DNA of 59,100 bases. Source: a bacterium (GTDB taxonomy: Bacteria; UBP18; UBA7526). Both the position numbers and the translations under genes were made by a program. Positions within the stretch are counted from its first letter, which is position 1; the number at the start of each line of letters is the position of its first letter. The notes under the pieces are model-generated. The model was not told where the DNA came from. It made no database searches and was given only the letters and a program-made list of their open reading frames with translations. Shown here one piece after another: positions 32,130 to 41,166 of the stretch. The stretch spans positions 1 to 59,100 of the forward strand of contig JAUWYL010000004.1 in assembly GCA_030615855.1 (NCBI GenBank). The letters run 5' to 3'.

Positions 32130-33739
32130 TTCTTCCTCCTTAACAACCTAATGACAACGGGGATGATGGGTAGAAGGGCTAATCCTACCACTACCAGGCC
32201 AGAGATAAAGAAGTAGGGGCTCTTGGAGCGCAAGAGGGGTAGACTCACTATCAGGGCATTTATAACATAATGGGCAATGAGGACAGAGAATAATCCAAAC
32301 CTCAAGAAGACTATCCCAAAGATGATCCCGGCAATGGTTAATTCCAATCCTCTGATGTAGATGGGCTCCACAGCGTAGAGACAATGCAAGAAACCCCAGA
32401 TGATGGCGGGAATAATTACTGCTAGATAGATTTTCTTTAAATATTTCTTTAAAAAGGAGATGGCAAAGAGGCGAAAGAAGAACTCTTCATCTACTGCTGC
32501 CATGACTCCTACAGTTAGAGGATAGATCCAGGGAAGGGCGGTGGAGATGATATTATCATAGGGGCTGTGGGCTGGAGCCCAGGCACCCAGGTATCTCTTA
32601 CCAAAGAGGTAGAATACCACTAAATAGCCCAAGAAGGCAAAACCAATAGAATAACCAACTAAGGAGGCTTTGGTAAATTCAGGAGATAGTATATTCCTCC
32701 ATCTAAAGCTCTTAATCAAGGGGGTCTTTTGGGGGAAGACCTCACGATATAGGGATTCACCGCTGGAACCGATAAACCAGAGGTAGAGACCACCCAGGCC
32801 GGTGATGATAAGAGCACTAAAAATCCATTTAATGATCTCATTCGATAAGGTCACTTTAGTAGAGAAGTACGATCTTACTAAAGAGAGAGAATTGATCTGA
32901 GCGGTCAGGATCAGGAATGCTGCCAGAGAGGCCAAGACCAGGGCCCATCTCCATCTTATATCATTTGCCCTGAGTTTGAACATAAAGACCAGGATTAATC
33001 CAATGAATAATAGTCCCTGAAGAGACCCGGCGATCTGAGAGAGAAGGCCAGCCCGGGAACGTGTTTTCCTATAATCCCTCCTAAACTTCTCAGGAACCTT
33101 CAGGTATTCTGTGAAGGAATCTACTCTATTCCCCTGGACACTTACTGTTAAGCGATAGGTGGCATCCCCTATCTTAAAATCCTTTCTCTTCCAGTTAAAG
33201 TAATGGTCTGTTCGGTTCTTCCTCTTCTCCTTTGAGACTTCTACAAGTTCATATTCTGCGAGATTAAAGTCTTTCTCTTCAGTCAGGAATATTCGGGCAA
33301 GTTTCAGAGCCTGAGGTTTTGAAAGATTCGCCCCCTTAGCGTCTTCTAAGAGAAGATGGCTATATCTAACCACTCTCCCCCCAGGATCAAGGCAAACCCT
33401 AAACTCCTCCTTCTGCAGGGGCTTGAACCATCTCGCCCTCCAGTACCAGACGCTCACCTCTTTTCTCATCAACCTATTGGCCTCTTTTAATCCAATGGTC
33501 TTCTCCATATAGATCTGGGCATAGTAGTCGTGAGAGAAGATGATGGTTTCCTGATAGTCCTTCAGGTCAAATCCCCGGGAGGTTACAAACTTTCGAGCAT
33601 TTTCTAAGGCTTGTGGTCGAGATATTTTGAAGTCTAAAGAGGCGGTAGGAAAGACAGAATCGTAGAGAGCAATAAAGGCCCCCAACCCGGCCAATCCAAT
33701 TAAGATAATAACTGAGACAATTAAAATTTCTTTTTTCAT
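32126..33739 (-). CDS. CPBP-family intramembrane metalloprotease with PepSY-like N-terminus
   Basis: This membrane protein carries CPBP motif 1 DEEFFFR (E437/E438 and R442 in track numbering), motif 2 His in WGFLHCLY (471) and a third His in LIAHYVINA (509). It is thus likely an active Rce1/CAAX-like protease. The N-terminal third is extracytoplasmic and repetitive (ALENARKFVTSRGFDLKDY, ALKLARIFLTEEKDFNLAEY), as in PepSY units. The start is set at ATG 33739 (AAAGG before it); the track's TTG overlaps etfA. Substrate unknown. Confidence 0.8.
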   Translation of the reverse strand: MKKEILIVSVIILIGLAGLGAFIALYDSVFPTASLDFKISRPQALENARKFVTSRGFDLKDYQETIIFSHDYYAQIYMEKTIGLKEANRLMRKEVSVWYWRARWFKPLQKEEFRVCLDPGGRVVRYSHLLLEDAKGANLSKPQALKLARIFLTEEKDFNLAEYELVEVSKEKRKNRTDHYFNWKRKDFKIGDATYRLTVSVQGNRVDSFTEYLKVPEKFRRDYRKTRSRAGLLSQIAGSLQGLLFIGLILVFMFKLRANDIRWRWALVLASLAAFLILTAQINSLSLVRSYFSTKVTLSNEIIKWIFSALIITGLGGLYLWFIGSSGESLYREVFPQKTPLIKSFRWRNILSPEFTKASLVGYSIGFAFLGYLVVFYLFGKRYLGAWAPAHSPYDNIISTALPWIYPLTVGVMAAVDEEFFFRLFAISFLKKYLKKIYLAVIIPAIIWGFLHCLYAVEPIYIRGLELTIAGIIFGIVFLRFGLFSVLIAHYVINALIVSLPLLRSKSPYFFISGLVVVGLALLPIIPVVIRLLRRKK

Positions 33740-33785
33740 AAAAAATGCCTTTCTAAGCAATGGATCTTTATTCTTCCTTTTAAAT

Positions 33786-34982
33786 TTACCTGCCAAGGAC
33801 TTCTTTGAACTTCTTTATTAAGGCTGGCATTACCTCAAACAGGTCTCCCACAATGCCATAGGTGGCGACATTGAATATTGGTGCCTCAGGGTCCTTATTG
33901 ATGACCACGATGATATCTGAGGACTGCATGCCAGCCAGGTGCTGAATCTGGCCCGATATTCCGCAGGCGATGTAGATTTTGGGGCAGACCGTCTTTCCCG
34001 TCTGGCCCACCTGATGGGCATAGGGAATCCATCCGGCATCGACCGTGGCCCTTGAGGCCCCCACCGCTCCTCCCAAGGTCTTGGCCAGTTCTTCAATGAT
34101 TTTGAAATTCTCCGGTGCTCCCAATCCCCTTCCTCCAGAGACGATGATGTCCGCCTCCTCCAAGAGAACCGTCTCCTCCATCCTCTCCACCATCTTGATT
34201 ACCTCTGTCCTCAGGGGGATTCTCTTGGGATCGACTTCTATTCTAATTATCTCTCCACCCTTTCTATTCTCATCAAAAGGGGCCTCCTTCATCACCTTAT
34301 GCCTTACGGTAGCCATCTGGGGCCGGTGGTTGGGGCAGATGATGGTGGCCATGATGTTCCCCCCAAAGGCGGGCCTGGTCTGGAGTAAGATATTCTTCTC
34401 CTTGTCGATGTCCAATCCAGTGCAGTCTGCGGTAAGTCCGGTCTCTAAACGAGTGGCTACCTTAGGAATGAGAGATCTTCCGATGGAGGTTGCTCCGGCC
34501 AAGATGATCTCTGGCTTATATTCACTGACCAGATCAACTAGAACATCGGCATAGGAGTCATCTCTGAAGTCCTTCAGTTTCTCATGGTCCACAAGATAGA
34601 CCTTATCTGCTCCATGGCTAATAAGTTCCTGGGCTTCTTTATTTATCTTTTCTCCCAGTAAAACAGCAGAGAGTTCCACCTTTAACTGATCAGCGAGTTT
34701 CCTTCCTTTGCCCAGGAGCTCATAGACTACGCTCTGTATCCTTCCATTCCTTTGCTCAGCGAAGACCCACACTCCCTTATATTTATCGAGGCCAGCCATT
34801 TTAACTTCTTTCTTGGTAAGTTCTATGGCCTTAAAGGGACAGGAGCCAACGCATGCTCCGCAGAGGGTGCAGTTATCTTTAATGATTGCTTTCTTATCAA
34901 TAACTTCTATGGCACCATAGGGGCAGCTGGGAATACATTTCTCACAGCCGGTGCACTTATCGGTTATCTTAATCTCGATCAT
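33786..34982 (-). CDS. etfA: electron transfer flavoprotein alpha subunit with N-terminal 2[4Fe-4S] ferredoxin
   Basis: The N-terminus has two cluster motifs, CTGCEKCIPSCPYG and CTLCGACVGSCPF. The EtfA body (KGVWVFAEQRNGRI) and FAD-binding end (GRGLGAPENFKIIEELA, GATVDAGW-like, GQTGKTVCPKIYIACGISG) follow. Ferredoxin-fused EtfA occurs in flavin-bifurcating Etf such as CarE and LctC. I set the start at ATG 34982; the 16 codons upstream in the track are an octamer repeat. It follows etfB. Confidence 0.92.
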   Translation of the reverse strand: MIEIKITDKCTGCEKCIPSCPYGAIEVIDKKAIIKDNCTLCGACVGSCPFKAIELTKKEVKMAGLDKYKGVWVFAEQRNGRIQSVVYELLGKGRKLADQLKVELSAVLLGEKINKEAQELISHGADKVYLVDHEKLKDFRDDSYADVLVDLVSEYKPEIILAGATSIGRSLIPKVATRLETGLTADCTGLDIDKEKNILLQTRPAFGGNIMATIICPNHRPQMATVRHKVMKEAPFDENRKGGEIIRIEVDPKRIPLRTEVIKMVERMEETVLLEEADIIVSGGRGLGAPENFKIIEELAKTLGGAVGASRATVDAGWIPYAHQVGQTGKTVCPKIYIACGISGQIQHLAGMQSSDIIVVINKDPEAPIFNVATYGIVGDLFEVMPALIKKFKEVLGR

Positions 34983-34985
34983 GCT

Positions 34986-35068
34986 TTCACCATTATCCGT
35001 CTGAGCCGTCGAATCCGTCGTATCCGTCATTAAATGGACGGACTGACGGACAGACGGACTGACGGAAA
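34986..35068. repeat. octamer tract upstream of etfA
   Basis: CCGTCTGA, GCCGTCGA, ATCCGTCG, TATCCGTC units, then GACGGACT, GACGGACA, GACGGACT, GACGGAAA: 8-bp period in two mirrored halves. It is open in the etfA frame. A close copy is intergenic at 57190-57250. Confidence 0.85.
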
Positions 35069-35078
35069 GACGTAGGTT

Positions 35079-35864
35079 TTATACGATTTTTGTCTCCCTC
35101 AGCTTTTCTACTAACTTCGCTGCCTGCTCAGGAGGCGTTCCTTCTATTGTCTCCCCTTTTCCTCTCGGCTGAGGAGTAAATATCTTAATCACCTGAGTAG
35201 GTGAACCCTGTAATCCAATCCTATCCTCTTCGGCTTCTAAGTCTTTGGCACTCCAGGTAATTATTTGAGCATTCTTCGCTTTTAACTTGCCCTTTAAAGA
35301 AGGCATCCTCGGCTCATTAATCTCCTTCACCACAGTAATTAATGCTGGAAGAGGCATTCTGATTACCTCATATCCTTCCTCCATCAATCTCTCGACCTGG
35401 ACATAATCATCCTTAATCTCTTCAATCTTCTTTACATAGGTGACATGGGGGATATTCAGTTTCTCCGCGATCCCTGGTCCCACCTGGGCGGTATCCCCAT
35501 CCATGGCCTGTTTTCCGCAGATGATGAGATCGAACTTCCCTATCTTTTTAATCCCTTCAGCTAAGGTATAGGAGGTGGCTAAGGTATCCGCACCCGCAAA
35601 GGCCCTATCGGATAATAAGACCCCTTCATCCACTCCTAAGGATATGGCCTCCCTCAGAGCATCCTCTACCTGAGGAGGGCCCATGGATATCACGGTAACC
35701 TTCCCTTGATACTTCTCCTTTAGCCTCACCCCTTCCTCAATGGCATAGGTATCGAAGGGATTGATGATGGAAGGGACCCCCTCCCTTATCAGGGTATTTG
35801 TCTTAGGATCAATCTTGATGTCCGCAGTATCCGGTACCTGTTTGATACAGACAATGATTTCCAT
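35079..35864 (-). CDS. etfB: electron transfer flavoprotein beta subunit
   Basis: The 261-aa protein opens with IVCIKQVPDTADIKIDPKTNTLIREGVPSIINPFD, followed by VISMGPPQVEDALREAISLGVDEG and CGKQAMDGDTAQVGPGIAE, the EtfB adenine-nucleotide domain. NPFD and DGDTAQVGP suit the bifurcating-type EtfB, which holds a second FAD rather than AMP; this is inference. It pairs with the ferredoxin-type EtfA next to it. Confidence 0.95.
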   Translation of the reverse strand: MEIIVCIKQVPDTADIKIDPKTNTLIREGVPSIINPFDTYAIEEGVRLKEKYQGKVTVISMGPPQVEDALREAISLGVDEGVLLSDRAFAGADTLATSYTLAEGIKKIGKFDLIICGKQAMDGDTAQVGPGIAEKLNIPHVTYVKKIEEIKDDYVQVERLMEEGYEVIRMPLPALITVVKEINEPRMPSLKGKLKAKNAQIITWSAKDLEAEEDRIGLQGSPTQVIKIFTPQPRGKGETIEGTPPEQAAKLVEKLRETKIV

Positions 35865-35932
35865 AAAATTTCCTCTAACACCTTTAGGCTTTATATCATT
35901 CGCTCATTCGTGCGAATGTTTCCAAGATTAGA

Positions 35933-36703
35933 TTAGGGTGTTGTCTCTATTATTTGGCCTTTGCAGTTTCTTATGCCCCCGATAAGGAATACAATATAAA
36001 CGGCGATGTATAACAATCCAAAGAGAGGGATTTTGAGGCCGGCGAGATTAAAGATGGTGGCCAGTAGGACGGGTGGGGTAAGGGCAAAGAGTGAGATATT
36101 GAAAAGGTTTTCATACTTCAGGTTCGCTTTAATGGCAGTATTTATTATTAAAGCGATGAGACTAAATAATAATATATGGATTAGTTTGGCAACTATGAAA
36201 TAAGGAAAGAGGCTTACAAGTAGAATAGGGAAGGCGAAGCGAGAGAAAGTCTTCTTCCATCTCTCCATTGCCTCCTTATTCACGGTAAAGGACTTTATCT
36301 TTGAGAGGTCATACTCTCTGGTCTCAATCTCACTCTGCCTATGGATTAATTTATTCTTGGTAAGGAGAATCCCCTGCTTGTAAGAAGGATCTACGGTGGT
36401 TATCTTTCCTGTGGTATCAATAATGAATATAAAATACTTCTCTTCGATGGTGAAGGGCTCCTGAGCATCTGTGGAGACTATTCCATTCTCTATTCTTATC
36501 TCTGGTAATCTATCCCCTAACTCCTTACTCACCTCATCCATTCCCTGAATTAGGGTGGTGCTAAATTTCATAGAGAGAATGAGGGTAATAAGAAAGATGA
36601 AGAGAAAGAAGTAGCCAATACTCTTTGATACCTTCTGAAAGGCAACCTCCTTATAGAACCTAAAGTTTGTTGTACTCCTCCAGAGGTTGATGAAGAACTT
36701 CAT
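35933..36703 (-). CDS. DUF1189-family membrane protein
   Basis: The 256-aa protein has one N-terminal helix (FFLFIFLITLILS), an external domain of about 110 residues (LPEIRIENGIVST, FIIDTTGKITTVD), and four C-terminal helices. This is the DUF1189 layout. Function unknown. It overlaps the acyl-CoA dehydrogenase gene by 4 nt and precedes etfB, so it belongs to the same transcript. Confidence 0.8.
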   Translation of the reverse strand: MKFFINLWRSTTNFRFYKEVAFQKVSKSIGYFFLFIFLITLILSMKFSTTLIQGMDEVSKELGDRLPEIRIENGIVSTDAQEPFTIEEKYFIFIIDTTGKITTVDPSYKQGILLTKNKLIHRQSEIETREYDLSKIKSFTVNKEAMERWKKTFSRFAFPILLVSLFPYFIVAKLIHILLFSLIALIINTAIKANLKYENLFNISLFALTPPVLLATIFNLAGLKIPLFGLLYIAVYIVFLIGGIRNCKGQIIETTP

Positions 36704-37866
36704 TTCTTCTTCCTCCTTTTGGCTGCTTCTTTGATCAATGCCAAGGCAATGATATTGCGTTGAATCTGGTTTGTTCCCTCGTAGATCTGGGTGATCTTGG
36801 CATCCCTCATCATCTTCTCTACCGGGTACTCCTTCATATAACCATAGCCCCCAAATATCTGAACAGCATCTGTGGTGACCTTCATAGCCATATCACTGGC
36901 GAAGAGCTTACTCATAGCACTTGGCCTGGCAATATCCTTACACCCCTTATCCACCATCCGGGCTACCGCATAGACTAAGGCACGAGCGGCCTCTATCTGG
37001 GTGGCCATATCGGCTAACATATGCTGTATCCCTTGAAAGGAGGATATGGGATGGCCAAACTGCACCCTTTCTCGGGCATAATCTATGGCCCTATCCAGTG
37101 CTCCCTGGGCAATGCCCACTGCCTGAGCACCGATACCCGGCCGAGAAGAGTCAAAGGTCTTCATGGCCACAATAAATCCCCCCCCCTCCTTTCCAATTAA
37201 ATTTTCTTTGGGAACTTTACAATCACTAAAGACCAGTTCCCTGGTTGCTGAAGCCCGAATCCCCATCTTATCCTCTTCCTTCCCAAAGGTGAATCCTTCT
37301 GTTCCCTTCTCAACGATGAGGGCGCTTGCTCCCCGCGCCCCTTTCTTCTTATCGGTCATAGCGATGATGGTATAGATCTCTGCCTCTCCCCCATTAGTAA
37401 TGAAACACTTTGTTCCATTCAGAACGTAATGGTCTCCATCCTTGACTGCCGTAGTCTGGATGGCACCGGCATCGGATCCGGCTTCTGGCTCTGTTATGGC
37501 GAAGGCGGTTAACTTCTTACCGCTTGCGATATCCGATAAATACTTCTTCTTCTGCTCCTCTGTTCCATATAATAGGATGGGAAAGGCCCCTAAGGCGCTT
37601 GCCGCATAACTTACCGCCACTCCGCTACATGCCCTGGATAATTCCTCAGTCACTAAACAGAGTTCGAATACCCCTCCTCCCAGCCCACCATACTCCTCAG
37701 GCAAGAAGACCCGAAAGAGGTCGGATTGGGCCAAGACCTTTATTATCTCCCATGGAAACTCCCCCTTCTCATCCAGTTCCTGGGCCTTAGGTGCAATTTT
37801 CTCCTCTGCGATTTTCCTCGCTAAGTCCCGAATCATGACCTGCTCTTCAGTCAAGAAGTATTCCAT
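36700..37866 (-). CDS. acyl-CoA dehydrogenase
   Basis: The 388-aa protein has AFAITEPEAGSDAGAIQTTA, LNGTKCFITNGGEA and the C-terminal EKMMRDAKITQIYEGTNQIQR, in which the catalytic Glu of short-chain enzymes lies. Length is standard. It passes electrons to EtfAB encoded downstream. With a ferredoxin-bearing EtfA it could run as a bifurcating acyl-CoA dehydrogenase/enoyl-CoA reductase. A G9 homopolymer (37178-37186) codes for Gly residues. AGGGAGG precedes the ATG. Confidence 0.95.
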   Translation of the reverse strand: MEYFLTEEQVMIRDLARKIAEEKIAPKAQELDEKGEFPWEIIKVLAQSDLFRVFLPEEYGGLGGGVFELCLVTEELSRACSGVAVSYAASALGAFPILLYGTEEQKKKYLSDIASGKKLTAFAITEPEAGSDAGAIQTTAVKDGDHYVLNGTKCFITNGGEAEIYTIIAMTDKKKGARGASALIVEKGTEGFTFGKEEDKMGIRASATRELVFSDCKVPKENLIGKEGGGFIVAMKTFDSSRPGIGAQAVGIAQGALDRAIDYARERVQFGHPISSFQGIQHMLADMATQIEAARALVYAVARMVDKGCKDIARPSAMSKLFASDMAMKVTTDAVQIFGGYGYMKEYPVEKMMRDAKITQIYEGTNQIQRNIIALALIKEAAKRRKKK

Positions 37867-37879
37867 CTAAACCTCCCTT

Positions 37880-37922
37880 CGGTCGGAGTGAACAGTGATC
37901 AGTGAACTGTGAACGGTGATCG
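37880..37922. repeat. degenerate GTGAACA heptamer array between rnc and acyl-CoA dehydrogenase
   Basis: Six 7-bp units (GTGAACA, GTGATCA, GTGAACT, GTGAACG, GTGATCG, ATGAACA) follow TTCGGTCGGA. The same family is found in the btuB leader. Confidence 0.88.
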
Positions 37923-37985
37923 ATGAACAGAAATTTTGCATTTTGCACTAATCTCCGTTTCACCCCTTCACCGATTCTCACTTTC

Positions 37986-38663
37986 TCACCTGCTCACTTT
38001 CTCACTTTCCATTTTTACCAGGGCTTGCTGGGCGGCCTTTTGTTCGGCCTCCTTCTTACTCTTCCCTTTGCCCTTTCCTATAGTTCTCTTGCCCAGCCTG
38101 GCCTCTACAGTAAAGACCTTCCTATGCTGGGGGCCCCTTTGGCCAATGACCTTATAACTCGGCTTTCTCTTGAACCCGTCCTGAATGATCTCCTGCAACA
38201 GGCCCTTATAGTCCTGAAGATACTTCTCCTTGACCAGAAAATTAATCTCTTCACCAAATTCCCTTAAAATAAAATGGCGGGCTGCTCCCAGCCCGCGATC
38301 TAGGTAAAGGGCACCGATTATTGCCTCTAAGGCGTCGGAAAGGATAGAGGAACGATACCTTCCCCCCGCCCTTTCCTCCCCCTTGCCTAAGAGGAGATGC
38401 TTCCCTACTCCCAAAATCTTAGCCCGCTTTGTCAATATTGGTTCACTGACTACAATGCCCTTTAACTTGGATAGCTCCCCAGAGGAGTACTCAGGATATT
38501 TTCGATAGAGATAATCACTGATTACCAGACCTAAGACGGCATCCCCCAAGAACTCCAGCTCTTCGTTATCCTTTGAATCCTTCAGTCTATTCTCGTTAAT
38601 GTATGATCTGTGAGTCAGGGCCTCTCTGAGGAGTCCTCGATTCCTTATTCCAAAGCTTATCAC
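37986..38663 (-). CDS. rnc: ribonuclease III
   Basis: The 225-aa protein has the catalytic signature [36 protein letters not shown] and a C-terminal double-stranded RNA-binding domain (about 155-222, ending [18 protein letters not shown]). It processes rRNA and structured mRNA. It sits in the conserved fabF-rnc position with a 4-nt overlap. Confidence 0.97.
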   Translation of the reverse strand: MISFGIRNRGLLREALTHRSYINENRLKDSKDNEELEFLGDAVLGLVISDYLYRKYPEYSSGELSKLKGIVVSEPILTKRAKILGVGKHLLLGKGEERAGGRYRSSILSDALEAIIGALYLDRGLGAARHFILREFGEEINFLVKEKYLQDYKGLLQEIIQDGFKRKPSYKVIGQRGPQHRKVFTVEARLGKRTIGKGKGKSKKEAEQKAAQQALVKMESEKVSR

Positions 38664-39904
38664 TTTTCAAGTTTCTTAATGATTAAGACCGCATTGTGGC
38701 CCCCGAAGCCGAAGGAGTTGGACATAGCCACCTTAACCTCCTTCTTCCTGGCCTGGTTGGGGACGAAGTCCAGACCCTGACACTCGGGATCAGGATATTT
38801 GTAATTCATGGTAGGAGGGATAATTCCTTTCTCCAAGGCCAGAAGGCAGGCAATGAGTTCCACTCCTCCTGCAGCTCCCAGGAGGTGGCCGGTCATGGAC
38901 TTGGTAGAACTTACCGGAATTTTTTTAGCATACTCTCCAAAGATCTTCTTAATGGCCATGGTCTCGTACTTATCGTTCAAGGAAGTCGAGGTCCCATGGG
39001 CATTGATGTACTCCACCTCTTCTGGTTTCATCTTAGCATCATCTAAAGCCATCTGCATGGCATTTGCCGCACCCTCTCCTTCTGGCGCGGGAGCGGTCAT
39101 ATGATAGGCATCACCGCTCATCCCATAGCCTACCACCTCAGCATAGACCTTCGCTCCTCGACTTTTAGCGTGTTCCAGGGATTCTAAGATTATTATCCCT
39201 GCTCCTTCTGCCATAATGAAGCCATCCCTCTCCTTATCAAAGGGTCGGCTCGCCTTATGAGGATCATCATTCCTTGTGGATAGGGCCTTCATGGAACAGA
39301 AGCCAGCCAGGCCCAAAGGCGTTATGGCGCCTTCTGTTCCACCAGTGATCATGACCTCCGCATCCCCTCTCTGGATGATCTTATAAGAGTCTCCCAGGGC
39401 ATGAGCAGCACTGGCGCAGGCAGTAACTACCGCACTATTAGGGCCCTTCAATCCATACTTTATGGAGACCAGGCCAGAAGCCATATCGATGATGAGCATG
39501 GGAATGAGGAAGGGGGAGACCCTCCTGGGACCCTTCTCCAGGAGCACCTTATGCTCTTTCTCAATGGTCCCCAGGCCACCGATGCCAGAGCCAAGCAAGA
39601 CCCCGATCCTCTTAGTATCCTCTTTAGATAGGTCTAATTTTGAATCTCGAATGGTCTCAGAAGTCGCTGCCATGGCAAACTGGGCGAACCTATCCATCCT
39701 CCTCGCTTCCTTCTTATCGATATACTTCTCTGGCTCAAAGCCCTTTACCTCTCCCGCTATCTGGGAAGTGAACTGGCTGGCGTCAAAGAGGGTTATCTTC
39801 TCTATTCCCGATTTACCCTGGGAAAGGGCCTCCCAGTACTCCGGGACATTATTCCCAATGGAAGTAATAGCTCCTATTCCAGTTATGACTACCCTTCTCT
39901 CCAT
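38660..39904 (-). CDS. fabF: beta-ketoacyl-ACP synthase II
   Basis: The 414-aa condensing enzyme has the active-site Cys in [13 protein letters not shown], the His motifs [11 protein letters not shown] and [15 protein letters not shown], and a Gly-rich [12 protein letters not shown] end. It elongates acyl-ACP with malonyl-ACP. AAGGAGG precedes the ATG. It lies between acpP and rnc, as in many bacteria. Confidence 0.97.
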   Translation of the reverse strand: MERRVVITGIGAITSIGNNVPEYWEALSQGKSGIEKITLFDASQFTSQIAGEVKGFEPEKYIDKKEARRMDRFAQFAMAATSETIRDSKLDLSKEDTKRIGVLLGSGIGGLGTIEKEHKVLLEKGPRRVSPFLIPMLIIDMASGLVSIKYGLKGPNSAVVTACASAAHALGDSYKIIQRGDAEVMITGGTEGAITPLGLAGFCSMKALSTRNDDPHKASRPFDKERDGFIMAEGAGIIILESLEHAKSRGAKVYAEVVGYGMSGDAYHMTAPAPEGEGAANAMQMALDDAKMKPEEVEYINAHGTSTSLNDKYETMAIKKIFGEYAKKIPVSSTKSMTGHLLGAAGGVELIACLLALEKGIIPPTMNYKYPDPECQGLDFVPNQARKKEVKVAMSNSFGFGGHNAVLIIKKLEK

Positions 39905-40000
39905 ATTCCCTCCTTAACGCGAATAGTCGCGAATCTATAAGGCTGATTAAGCAATGTTTTAGCGCGAATAGTCGCGAATTTATTCGTGTTGGTTCGTGTC
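39905..40000. repeat. GCGAATAGTCGCGAAT repeats between acpP and fabF
   Basis: Two copies of GCGAATAGTCGCGAAT (39919-39934 and 39963-39978), and TTCGTG units near the acpP stop. The gap holds no gene. A related GATTCGCG tract is at 48955-49060. Confidence 0.7.
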
Positions 40001-40240
40001 TTACTCTTTTTTGGTATGCTTCTTGATATACTCTATGGCCGCTGTTACCTTGGTGATCTTCTCTGCATCCTCATCTGGAATCTCGATGTCAAACTCTTCT
40101 TCTAAAGCCATGACCAATTCCACAGTATCAAGGGAGTCTGCTCCTAGATCATCGATGAAGGATGCCTCATTCGTCACCTCTTCGGCATTCACTCCTAACT
40201 GATCGACAATGATCTGCTTTACCTTCTCCTCAATCGCCAT
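40001..40240 (-). CDS. acpP: acyl carrier protein
   Basis: The 79-aa acidic protein has the phosphopantetheine site [21 protein letters not shown]. Sequence and length are canonical. It carries growing acyl chains for all Fab enzymes encoded around it. Shine-Dalgarno AAGGAGGTGGAGAG. Confidence 0.98.
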   Translation of the reverse strand: MAIEEKVKQIIVDQLGVNAEEVTNEASFIDDLGADSLDTVELVMALEEEFDIEIPDEDAEKITKVTAAIEYIKKHTKKE

Positions 40241-40254
40241 TTCTCTCCACCTCC

Positions 40255-40432
40255 TTTAACACGGATTTCTTTGTATCGCTTACTGCGAATGCTTATTTGA
40301 CGCAGATTAGCACGGATAAATCTTGGACACGGATTGTGAGTATGTCTACTACATGGGCAAAATACCACGAATTATCATAGATAAATCCGTGCCTATCCGT
40401 GTTGTAATCCGTGATTATCCGTGTCTATAGCA
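40255..40432. repeat. ACACGGATT-type repeat tract between fabG and acpP
   Basis: At least eight units of the form (A)CACGGATT(A) or its complement AATCCGTG occur in both orientations. This is the same family as the insert in the UPF0280 gene. No gene is seen. Confidence 0.8.
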
Positions 40433-41162
40433 TGCCGCCATCTACCTTTACCACTTCTCCGGTGATATAGCTGGCATCGCCGCTGGCTAAAAAAACTACC
40501 AGGTTGGCAACATCTTTCACTTCCCCTAGTCTCTTTAAGGGAATCTGACTGGTCAATCTTTCCTTTATCTCGTCGCCCAAGGCCTCGGTCATCTTAGTCT
40601 TTATGAAACCGGGGGCGATGGCATTAACATTTATTCCCCGAGAGGCGAGTTCCTTTGCTGCTGATTTGGTCAGGCCAATAATTCCGGCTTTGGAAGCGGC
40701 GTAGTTTGCCTGACCGGGATTCCCCATTATTCCTACTACAGAGGCGATGTTGATTATCCTGCCCGACCTGGCCTTCATCATGGGCCGAGCAACAACCTTT
40801 AAACAATTAAAAGTGCCTTTTAAATTAATATCCAAGACCTGATCCCACTCCTCTTCACTCATACGCAGGATGAGGTTGTCCCGGGTAATTCCCGCATTGT
40901 TTACTAATATATCAATTTTAGTGAATTTGTCAAGTGCTTTTTTCACCATCTCTTCCACTTCACTTACCTTAGAGACATCGGCCCTCAAAATGAGAATTTT
41001 TCTTCCCAATTTTTCTATTTCGGTTGCCACTTCCTTTAAGTTCTCCAGATTAATGTCACAGGCCACAATATCTGCTCCTTCTTTAGCCAGAGCAAGGGCG
41101 ATGGCTTTGCCGATCCCTCTTCCTCCTCCAGTAACCAGGGCCACCTTATTTTCTAATCGCAT
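40425..41162 (-). CDS. fabG: 3-oxoacyl-ACP reductase
   Basis: The 245-aa short-chain dehydrogenase has the cofactor motif TGGGRGIGKAIA, NNAGITRDN, and catalytic YAASKAG with the preceding Ser (NIASVVGIMG). It reduces 3-oxoacyl-ACP with NADPH. It follows fabD by 4 nt. Its final codons touch the downstream repeat tract. Confidence 0.96.
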   Translation of the reverse strand: MRLENKVALVTGGGRGIGKAIALALAKEGADIVACDINLENLKEVATEIEKLGRKILILRADVSKVSEVEEMVKKALDKFTKIDILVNNAGITRDNLILRMSEEEWDQVLDINLKGTFNCLKVVARPMMKARSGRIINIASVVGIMGNPGQANYAASKAGIIGLTKSAAKELASRGINVNAIAPGFIKTKMTEALGDEIKERLTSQIPLKRLGEVKDVANLVVFLASGDASYITGEVVKVDGGML

Positions 41163-41166
41163 CTCT

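Noticed and set aside
40255-40432. Small gene or ncRNA between fabG and acpP
   Set aside because: The gap is explained by ACACGGATT-type repeats in both orientations; no stable hairpin with promoter and terminator is seen.
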